From contig CAMYTM010000049.1 in NCBI GenBank assembly GCA_947297555.1, positions 1-5,657 on the forward strand: a DNA stretch of 5,657 nt. Reading direction: 5' to 3'. The position numbers and the translations under genes are program-made. Origin of the DNA: an uncultured Mycoplasmatota bacterium (GTDB taxonomy: Bacteria; Bacillota_I; Bacilli_A; RF39; UBA660). This document shows, in pieces, positions 1-5,657 of this stretch. The stretch's first letter is position 1, and each line of letters starts with the position of its first letter. Below the pieces are notes generated by a model. That model was not told the DNA's origin and did no database searches. It saw only the letters and a list, made by a program, of their open reading frames with translations.

Positions 1-38
1 ATTCTACTGATAGGGGTAATTAAAACTCTATCAATTAT

Positions 39-67
39 GTTATATATAGTAATAAAGAAAGTAACAA
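39..67 (-). promoter_or_regulatory. Candidate promoter for a gene beyond the left edge
   Basis: On the minus strand TTGTTA (62-67) is followed after exactly 17 nt by TATAAC (39-44), matching the -35 and -10 consensus at 4 and 5 of 6 positions. It lies in the 99 bases behind cdaA, where no reading frame starts. In DNA this AT-rich such a match can arise by chance, and the gene it would serve is not in view. Confidence 0.3.
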
Positions 68-99
68 TAATATTATGTTTTTTCTTTTTATTTTGGCTT

Positions 100-927
100 C
101 TATTCATCTTCTTCATCACCATCACTTTCTTGGTCACGGTCGGCTTCATAGAATACTTCCATTTTCGGTTTTAATTCTTCCATTAAACGTAAACGGAATT
201 CATCTAATGTCAAGTTATAGTTTAAGTCTCCATCGCAAGCAATACTAATTTTTCCCGTCTCTTCAGAAACAATTAGTGCAAGTGCATCACTTTCTTCTGC
301 TATTCCTAACGCTGCTCTATGACGTGTTCCTAACTTCTTGTTCACATTTGGATCCATACTTGTTTTAAATACACTTCCAGCACAAGTAATACGATTTCCT
401 TGTATAATTACACCTCCATCATGAAGTGGAGAATTTGGAAAAAATAAATTACTTAATAACTCACTTGAAACATCTGCATAAATCTTAGTAGCAGGATCAA
501 TATATTCTTGAAGTGAAATATCTCTTTCAATAACCATAAGGGCTCCAATCCTATTTTTCTTTAAATATTCTACAGCCTCCATAATTTCACAAACCATTTT
601 TTCACGTTCATCACCTGTTAGTGTTTTATGTCTGCCAAGTAGTTGTGTACGTCCAATGCTTTCTAAAACACTTCTAATCTCAGGTTGAAAAATAATAATA
701 ATAGCAAGCGGTCCCCATTCAAAAATATATTCTAAGATAATACCTACTGTATAAAGATTAAAGATTTTACTTATAATTTCAATAATAAAGATTAATATGA
801 CTCCTTTTACGATTAAAATCATTTTTACATTATTTTTAATATTTTTTAAAATATAGTAAAACAAAAGCCACACTACGCAAATATCTAATACTTTTGTAGT
901 TAAAGCCCACAATGCTTGCATTGACAT
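100..927 (-). CDS. cdaA: Membrane diadenylate cyclase CdaA (DisA_N domain)
   Basis: The product makes cyclic di-AMP from two ATP at the cytoplasmic membrane; this messenger controls potassium and osmolyte balance and cell-wall homeostasis in Gram-positive bacteria. The 275-residue length fits the CdaA family. Three hydrophobic segments lie at about residues 9-29, 36-56 and 61-80, followed by the family-typical FQPEIRSVLESIGR linker and a DisA_N catalytic domain (about 100-255). Visible motifs are LHDGG (168-172; the usual DGA motif reads DGG here), GTRHRAALG (200-208) and SEETG (221-225). The tail (about 261-275) is strongly acidic. I chose the ATG at 925-927 because AGGAG lies 9 nt upstream; the upstream in-frame TTG at 934-936 touches that AGGAG and is too close. 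The stop is TAG. The gene has its own promoter and follows a terminator, so it looks separately transcribed from the surface gene. All Trp codons are TGG. Identity is very secure; the exact start is slightly less so. Confidence 0.96.
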   Translation of the reverse strand: MSMQALWALTTKVLDICVVWLLFYYILKNIKNNVKMILIVKGVILIFIIEIISKIFNLYTVGIILEYIFEWGPLAIIIIFQPEIRSVLESIGRTQLLGRHKTLTGDEREKMVCEIMEAVEYLKKNRIGALMVIERDISLQEYIDPATKIYADVSSELLSNLFFPNSPLHDGGVIIQGNRITCAGSVFKTSMDPNVNKKLGTRHRAALGIAEESDALALIVSEETGKISIACDGDLNYNLTLDEFRLRLMEELKPKMEVFYEADRDQESDGDEEDE

Positions 928-936
928 CTTAATCAA

Positions 937-941
937 CTCCT
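937..941 (-). promoter_or_regulatory. Ribosome binding site of cdaA (AGGAG)
   Basis: AGGAG on the minus strand is separated by 9 nt from the ATG at 925-927. This spacing decides the start: the in-frame TTG at 934-936 directly abuts the site and is unlikely to be used. Confidence 0.8.
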
Positions 942-952
942 ATATGTTACAT

Positions 953-958
953 ATTATA
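953..958 (-). promoter_or_regulatory. Putative -10 box of the cdaA promoter (TATAAT)
   Basis: A perfect TATAAT lies 11 nt upstream of the AGGAG site on the minus strand, implying a very short leader of about 20 nt. The -35 at 17-nt spacing (976-981, TGGAAT) matches the consensus at only 3 of 6 positions, so the promoter is plausible but half supported. Its place between the upstream terminator and the cdaA RBS is what one expects of a dedicated promoter. Confidence 0.55.
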
Positions 959-1006
959 CCAAATTTTTATTTATAATTCCATAGGAACTCATTATTTTTT
1001 CATAAT

Positions 1007-1040
1007 TAAAAAAAACGCAAAATCTTTAACGTTGCGTCTT
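1007..1040 (-). terminator. Rho-independent terminator of the surface-protein gene
   Basis: On the minus strand ACGCAA (1032-1037) pairs with TTGCGT (1015-1020) around an 11-nt loop. A G-U and two A-U pairs can extend the base, and a run of eight T follows (complement of 1008-1015). It starts about a dozen bases behind the TAA stop at 1052-1054, so it should end transcription of the large gene and uncouple it from cdaA. The plus strand also carries a weaker T-rich stretch after the stem, but no gene on that strand would need it. Confidence 0.85.
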
Positions 1041-1051
1041 TTATTAGAATT

Positions 1052-2671
1052 TTACTTTTTTCTTTTGAATTTAAATCTTAAAAATGATATTACAATAATG
1101 AAACTAATAAGTCCAATAAATGCAAATTTTATTTTGTTGCTATTTTCTTCTTTCGCATCATTTTTTTGCACTTCTTCTTGAGTTTTATTTTCTTCATCAT
1201 TTGTTATGTTATTCTTTTCATTATTTTGATCATTAAATTCATTCTTGGTATTTTCATCGTTGTTTGTCTCTTCACCAGGATTCGGATTTTTATCTATAGA
1301 CGGTAGTTTTGTATTTGAAGTTGGTTTCTTAGTTGGTGTTGTAGTTGTCCATTGGTTGTTACCTGTTCCTGATGTATTATTTGAATTGTTTGATTGGTTA
1401 TTATCATTAATATTATCATTGCTGTTTTCTTCTTCTATAATCCAATCTACTTTGGCTGTTATACTCCCAAATTGATTTTTTGCATCAAGATATTCAAATG
1501 TAAATTCACCATTTTTTGTAAATGTATACGTATTAGAGCCATTATTATTGGTAATTTTTATAGGAGCACCCTGATTTACTAACATAACAGTAATAGGATT
1601 TTTCGTTGGTTTTACTTCACTATAATGCAATCTTATATCAGGAAGTTCTTCTTTTTCTTCAATCCAATCTACTTTGGCAGTAGCAGAACCTTTATTTCCT
1701 GCTAAATCTTGATATTCAAATGTAAATTCACCATTTTTTGTAAATGTATAAGTCCTAGAGCCATTGTTATTGGTAATGATTCCTGCTTCACTTAAAGTAA
1801 TAGTGGCTACAACGTTTTCTGTAGTTGTTTCATTTATATCATACGTAATATTGGCAGTTGGAATCTCTCTATCAATCCAATTTACTTTGGCTTTTACTTC
1901 ACTCCTATTGCCGGCTTTATCTTGTAAGCGGAAAAGATATTCTCCATTTTCTTCAAAAGTATAAATTAATGGTTTTGATCTTCCCATTGCATCTAATTTA
2001 CGTATTTCATATTCATCTTCTGGAACTACAGGCTCCCCAAATTCATTTGTAAAGGAAGAACTAGTAATATTACCTGCAGCATCTAAATTAACAGTATAAA
2101 TAATGAGTGTTTTTTCTTCTCTATAATAATACTCTATTTTTTCAGTAACTCTTTGTGCATTTAAATAAAGAATTTTCGTTATTTTTCCTTCGACGTCTAA
2201 ATATTCTATACGACTTACTGTTCCATTTATTATTTCTACAAAATTCACTTTATTATTGTCTTCGTCTAATAAATATATATCTTCATTTATATTGATTAGA
2301 CTTGCTACTACATCTTTCGTTGTTGGTGTTGTAATGTCATACTCTATTGATGCGGTTGGAATTTCTCTATCAATCCAATCTACTTTAGCAGTAGCGGAAC
2401 CTGGAATTCCGTTTTCATTTTCAAACTCAAAAGTAAATGAACCATTTTCTGTAAATGTATACGTATCACTACCATTATTATTCGTAATGGTAATATTTGT
2501 ACTTGGATTTATTAGTCTTGCAACTACATTTTCTTGTGTTGGCTCTGTTGTACTGTATCCAATACCTGCCGTTGGATGCTCGTTATCCGTAATATCTTGG
2601 AATAAATTAAAGGCTCTTGCAGCAAACCAATTTCCATTTGTTCTATCTGCTACAATTTTAATGTATTGCAC
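1052..2671 (-). CDS. C-terminal part of the same surface protein: end of F5/8 C domain, Ig-like repeats, stalk, membrane anchor
   Basis: This is the in-frame continuation of the preceding ORF, not an independent gene. The open frame begins right after the second TGA (at 2809), and the nominal start here is a GTG encoding a Val inside the conserved strand EVQYIKIVADRTNGNW, with no ribosome binding site. It holds the last third of the F5/8 C domain (ending near NLFQDI), then four Ig-like repeats of the pattern PTA.I.Y...T..VVA, ITNNNGS.TYTFT.NGEFTFE, GSATAKVDWID. The second repeat carries a ~100-residue insertion. An Asn/Glu/Lys/Thr-rich stalk of about 100 residues follows, then a hydrophobic helix (1079-1126) and a basic tail ending KFKRKK. 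No LPxTG motif precedes the helix. There is no cysteine. The stop is TAA, followed closely by a terminator. Homologous domain order implies that the full product is membrane-anchored with its catalytic part outside. If the TGA codons are true stops, this part would not be made. Confidence 0.75.
   Translation of the reverse strand: MQYIKIVADRTNGNWFAARAFNLFQDITDNEHPTAGIGYSTTEPTQENVVARLINPSTNITITNNNGSDTYTFTENGSFTFEFENENGIPGSATAKVDWIDREIPTASIEYDITTPTTKDVVASLININEDIYLLDEDNNKVNFVEIINGTVSRIEYLDVEGKITKILYLNAQRVTEKIEYYYREEKTLIIYTVNLDAAGNITSSSFTNEFGEPVVPEDEYEIRKLDAMGRSKPLIYTFEENGEYLFRLQDKAGNRSEVKAKVNWIDREIPTANITYDINETTTENVVATITLSEAGIITNNNGSRTYTFTKNGEFTFEYQDLAGNKGSATAKVDWIEEKEELPDIRLHYSEVKPTKNPITVMLVNQGAPIKITNNNGSNTYTFTKNGEFTFEYLDAKNQFGSITAKVDWIIEEENSNDNINDNNQSNNSNNTSGTGNNQWTTTTPTKKPTSNTKLPSIDKNPNPGEETNNDENTKNEFNDQNNEKNNITNDEENKTQEEVQKNDAKEENSNKIKFAFIGLISFIIVISFLRFKFKRKK
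1442..2575 (-). repeat. Tandem array of four Ig-like repeats (coding)
   Basis: Repeat units of about 66-70 residues lie at about 2375-2575, 1877-2359 (enlarged by an insertion), 1664-1861 and 1442-1642. Each ends in a K-V-[DN]-W-I signature, and most carry the ITNNNGS.TYTFT core. At DNA level the two most downstream units share an identical 40-base block (1489-1528 and 1711-1750), while the others have diverged, suggesting the last two arose or were homogenised most recently. The likely role is a spacer holding the binding and catalytic domains away from the membrane. Confidence 0.85.
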
Positions 2672-2809
2672 TTCTTTTGGAATTCTTATGTCAAAACTTT
2701 TTGTGTTGGCAATAGCATCAACATTTGTATTTGCTTGATTTGTGTATGTTAGTCCTTTTTGTTCTGCTAATTTTTCCCAGTATTCTCCATCTAGACTTCC
2801 ATATATGGT

Positions 2810-2827
2810 TCAGTCATAAATTTTTCA
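2810..2827 (-). other. Two in-frame TGA codons interrupting the F5/8 C domain
   Basis: Read on the minus strand, the sense frame runs VPAGGGN, TGA (2825-2827), KIYD, TGA (2810-2812), TIYGSLDGEYWEKL and on to EVQYIKIVADR, with no frameshift and no other stop for 1,534 visible codons. Flanking residues fit an F5/8 C domain on both sides. The first TGA sits where the family usually has Gly (N-G-K/R); the second sits where Gly or an aromatic residue is common. Both TGAs lie in the same hexamer, ACTGAA. They could be two nonsense mutations (young pseudogene), base errors, or read-through sites; see findings. Confidence 0.9.
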
Positions 2828-5657
2828 GTTTCCACCTCCGGCTGGAACAAATTCAACTGCAGATATATACACTGGTTTGTCTAATTTAATGACAATAAAT
2901 CGATTTGTATCTGTTCCGTTCCAAGCAGAATGCCATCTTGTATTATAGTTTCCATCAATTGCATTTGTAGCACTTCCTCCATTATTCACGGCTTCTGTAG
3001 ATACACTATCTATCGTTAAATGGGAAACAGGAATGTATTTTCTTGTATTGTCTTGAGCATCTTCTGTAAATGTAAATGTTAATACGTTACTTGCAAGTTT
3101 GACTCCATTTGCGGCTTGTCTAATTTGAAGTGTTTTATTTCCAGTATTATCAGGAGACGCTGTTTTATAAGAAGTCCAAGAATCACTTTCTGTATTTCTC
3201 CATTCATAGGTTAAATCTATTCCCATTACTCTATTTTCTAGGTCGTTAGCAAAGTAACTACTTTCTGCTATTACATTGTCTAAAATATCAATTTTATAAA
3301 TGTTTTCTTCGGTATAGTTGGCTCCCACAATATGAACATATATATCATTTTCTGCTGTAATACTTGCAAGTTGTTCTTGACTAAAGGTTACACTATGGTC
3401 TTCTCCTGCTGGAGAATAAACTTCATTCCAGGTTTGTTTTCCATCTAAACTGTAATCCCAACGTACACCGCTTCCATTAAAGCGACTGGCTAATATTAAC
3501 TTGCCTGCATTTTCTCCGTCAAAAGAGAAAGTTGCCATATTTTTATCTAACTTGCCTAGTAAATAATTGGCTTCTAATCTTGTTAGGGAAGGTTGATAAA
3601 CATAATATTGATTTTCTGTATTGTTTGGAGTTTTGCTTCCTTCTGTTAAAATACGTGTTTGTAAAAGAGTAAACTTAAAGTCATATTCAATGCTTGTTAA
3701 TTTTGGTTTTATTAAATTCGTTAAATGTAACATTGGTAATGGAAAATATTTTAAATTTTCTCCTATTTCTTCTGCTAATTTAAAATAATCGGCTTCTGTT
3801 TTATTTGCGTTTGCATTAAAGTTGTTGATAAGCCCATACCAAGCATCAATATTAAGTGGTTGTATATCTAAGGCTTTTCTATAAATATCTTCTTGTTTTT
3901 CTAAGTTATTATGATATACATCGGCCAGATAAACCAACTTTTCACTTGCTTCAAAAGTATCATTATCGTTTATTACTTCTTGGGCTAAGGCCATATACAA
4001 AACAGAATATCCTTTAGAAAAATTGGCATTTCCCCATCCAAGTAACATTCTTTCGCCTTTTTCTGATAATGTCCATCCTGATACATCATTGTCTAAATTC
4101 CAATATCCATTTCCAATTGCATCTTGAGAGTAATAGATAATAGCCGCATGTCCTGGTTGTCCTATAACAGCAGCAGGAATACCATGCACACCACGTATAT
4201 TAGCACCTGTTTTAGAAATTCCTCCACAAACAGCACCTGTTCCAAACTCATTTCTAAAGTTCATCCATACTTTGTATAAACCGTTTCGATAGGTTACACC
4301 ATATTTAGAGAAAATACCATTAAATTTTTCATCCCAATAATCTTTTCTTTCTGGATCATGGAAAATAGGATTACTATAATTTGGCCATACATAAGCCATA
4401 TAAGGGTGAGGTGTTAAATATTTCCATGCTTGACTTGGATATTGATCTACATAAGATTGGGTATATTCATTTAACCATAAAATTTCTTCATCATCTATAT
4501 TGTTGTTCATAACAAATCGCATTTCTTCAATGGTATAATTTTCAAACCACTTTGTAATATCTATACTTGATGTCACTACAAATTTATTATTTTTATGTAA
4601 CATTTTATATATTTCATAACGTGTGACGGCATCTGATTTATTTTCTGGTTGACTAGATTGCATCCACAATCCTACCAGTTTGGAATGCGTTAGAGATAAA
4701 GCAATCGCCATTTTTTTGTATAAATCTCCATAACGAGTCCCATATTTTGTTTGTTCTGTTATAGCAAAATCGCTTATATGTTTTTCTAAAATACTTTTTA
4801 GTACAGTTAAAGAGTTGTAATAACTTCCACCTTCTGGAACTCCCCCTAATGTATAAAGTCTTAGGTTTTCTAAGTTATTAAATAGCCAATTAAAAGTGGC
4901 TTGGTTTTCGGTACTTTCTAGAATAAAACGTTTTATAGCATATTGTCCCATGTTTTTTACTAGATTTCGTTGAAGTAATAGCAATTCATACTCTGGATTT
5001 GCTAAATCTGTATCTGGGTAGTCTCTTTTTATTTGTTCATCATACTCTGCGACACTTTTGATAATGTTTCCATCATCTTCTGCATTGGTTAATTTAGCAT
5101 CTGCATACACTGCATGGTCATTTCCATTAGCACCATTATCATTAGCAATTAATTTTAAATAATTGGCATTTTCAATATTGATTTTTACAAATGTAGCATT
5201 ATCTCCAGGTTTTGTTACTGCTGGATTTTCATCTGTTTGTAAGGTCCAATTGCTACCATCTTGAGAAGTGTAAATATAGAATTTTACTCCATTACTTGAG
5301 GAAGCAGCCGTTTGGTTTAAACCTAAAAAGGCTGTAAAATATTTATAATCATAGTCATGTAAATCATACACGAGTTGAGAAGAAGCGTGCGCCCACATTC
5401 CTTTGTCAAAAGTGTAATAGGCACCTTCTACTTTTACGGCAATTTTTCCACCAGCACTTGTTTTGTCCTTTAAAAGGCTTCCCCAACCAGATTTGGATTG
5501 ACTGGCAATATAATCTACATCCGATAAATAAATAAAGTCATTTTGGCTTTCATCTTGATTTCTTGGAATACTGAAAATGTTGGATTCCATAGCATATTCA
5601 TTTAAAGTCGTATTTGTTTTCACTTCATTTATAAACATTCTGGGGAAACATATTCCC
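2825..5657 (-). CDS. N-terminal part of a giant secreted surface protein: NPCBM, transglutaminase-like core, start of F5/8 C domain (partial)
   Basis: This is the N-terminal part of a large extracellular protein that is 5'-incomplete: the frame is open to the window edge. The first in-frame ATG (5636-5638) has no ribosome binding site, and no signal peptide follows it, so the true start lies outside. Counting residue 1 at 5654-5656: an NPCBM carbohydrate-binding domain at about 41-192 (motifs FIYLSDVDYI, SGWGSL, KGMWAHASS, FYIYTSQDGSNW); a helical region at 200-455; a transglutaminase/papain-like core at about 456-550 with Cys477 in GAVCGGIS, His503 in GQPGHAAI and Asp522 in WNLDNDVSGW; TPR-like helices at about 560-645; two beta-rich modules at about 670-865; and the first half of an F5/8 type C domain from about 873. 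Cys477 is the only cysteine apart from one in the first few residues, which supports a nucleophile role. The ORF ends at a TGA inside the F5/8 C domain, and the same frame continues in the next entry. Sugar binding at the cell surface is inferred from domain families; the catalytic activity and substrate are unknown. Confidence 0.85.
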   Translation of the reverse strand, partial: GICFPRMFINEVKTNTTLNEYAMESNIFSIPRNQDESQNDFIYLSDVDYIASQSKSGWGSLLKDKTSAGGKIAVKVEGAYYTFDKGMWAHASSQLVYDLHDYDYKYFTAFLGLNQTAASSSNGVKFYIYTSQDGSNWTLQTDENPAVTKPGDNATFVKINIENANYLKLIANDNGANGNDHAVYADAKLTNAEDDGNIIKSVAEYDEQIKRDYPDTDLANPEYELLLLQRNLVKNMGQYAIKRFILESTENQATFNWLFNNLENLRLYTLGGVPEGGSYYNSLTVLKSILEKHISDFAITEQTKYGTRYGDLYKKMAIALSLTHSKLVGLWMQSSQPENKSDAVTRYEIYKMLHKNNKFVVTSSIDITKWFENYTIEEMRFVMNNNIDDEEILWLNEYTQSYVDQYPSQAWKYLTPHPYMAYVWPNYSNPIFHDPERKDYWDEKFNGIFSKYGVTYRNGLYKVWMNFRNEFGTGAVCGGISKTGANIRGVHGIPAAVIGQPGHAAIIYYSQDAIGNGYWNLDNDVSGWTLSEKGERMLLGWGNANFSKGYSVLYMALAQEVINDNDTFEASEKLVYLADVYHNNLEKQEDIYRKALDIQPLNIDAWYGLINNFNANANKTEADYFKLAEEIGENLKYFPLPMLHLTNLIKPKLTSIEYDFKFTLLQTRILTEGSKTPNNTENQYYVYQPSLTRLEANYLLGKLDKNMATFSFDGENAGKLILASRFNGSGVRWDYSLDGKQTWNEVYSPAGEDHSVTFSQEQLASITAENDIYVHIVGANYTEENIYKIDILDNVIAESSYFANDLENRVMGIDLTYEWRNTESDSWTSYKTASPDNTGNKTLQIRQAANGVKLASNVLTFTFTEDAQDNTRKYIPVSHLTIDSVSTEAVNNGGSATNAIDGNYNTRWHSAWNGTDTNRFIVIKLDKPVYISAVEFVPAGGGN

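Noticed and set aside
8..33. Hairpin TGATAG/CTATCA as the cdaA terminator
   Set aside because: The stem is short and AT-rich, the loop is 14 nt and no T-run follows on the minus strand.
1292..1309. KLPSID as a sortase (LPxTG) signal
   Set aside because: It lacks the TG, and lies more than 50 residues before the membrane helix.
1440..2575. CRISPR-like or mobile-element repeats
   Set aside because: The repeats are in-frame protein-coding units about 200 bases long with no constant-length spacers.
2669..2671. GTG as a genuine start for the C-terminal part
   Set aside because: It encodes a Val inside a conserved F5/8 C strand, there is no ribosome binding site, and the homologous frame extends upstream to the TGA at 2810-2812.
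1245..2738. Several plus-strand open frames of 60-160 codons (1245-1475, 1394-1582, 1764-1964, 1858-2052, 2256-2738)
   Set aside because: They lie antisense to the Ig-repeat and stalk region, have repetitive hydrophobic products that mirror the coding repeats, and no convincing ribosome binding sites.
2810..2827. Selenocysteine at the TGA codons
   Set aside because: The positions are Gly or aromatic in this domain family, not Cys; two Sec residues five apart in a sugar-binding domain would make no functional sense.
100..5657. Whole-genome reassignment of TGA to Trp (code 4) or Gly (code 25)
   Set aside because: All Trp codons in the three reading-frame parts are TGG and Gly is otherwise always GGN; a fully recoded AT-rich genome would use TGA widely.

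Overview
The window is AT-rich, and every convincing gene lies on the minus strand. Low GC, an AGGAG ribosome binding site, a membrane-type diadenylate cyclase (CdaA) and a giant surface protein with carbohydrate-binding modules together suggest an anaerobic, probably gut-associated member of the Bacillota/Bacilli-Clostridia side. No marker here fixes a genus.

In transcription order (right to left): positions 5657 to 1052 hold one very large surface-protein reading frame that enters from outside the window, at least 1,534 codons. Its order is: an NPCBM sugar-binding domain, a helical region, a transglutaminase/papain-like catalytic core (Cys-His-Asp), TPR-like helices, two beta-rich modules, an F5/8 type C (discoidin/CBM32-like) domain, four Ig-like repeats, an Asn/Lys/Glu-rich stalk, and a C-terminal membrane helix with a basic tail. 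In the middle of the F5/8 C domain the frame is broken by two TGA codons five codons apart (2825-2827 and 2810-2812). The frame and the domain homology continue straight through both. A standard-code annotation would therefore split this gene into two ORFs: a secreted, unanchored N-terminal part and a C-terminal remnant without a credible start.

Behind the TAA stop (1052-1054) lies a good Rho-independent terminator (about 1007-1040). It separates the surface gene from cdaA, which has its own -10 box (TATAAT, 953-958), a ribosome binding site (937-941) and an ATG at 925-927. cdaA ends with TAG at 100-102. The last 99 bases hold no gene start. The cdaR gene that usually follows cdaA closely is not there, although a possible promoter (39-67) points to whatever lies beyond the window.

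The two genes are functionally separate as far as the sequence shows: c-di-AMP synthesis at the membrane, and an extracellular glycan-binding, probably catalytic surface protein. The main points of interest are the paired in-frame TGA codons and the uncharacterised transglutaminase-like core, whose proposed nucleophile is almost the only cysteine in the whole protein.
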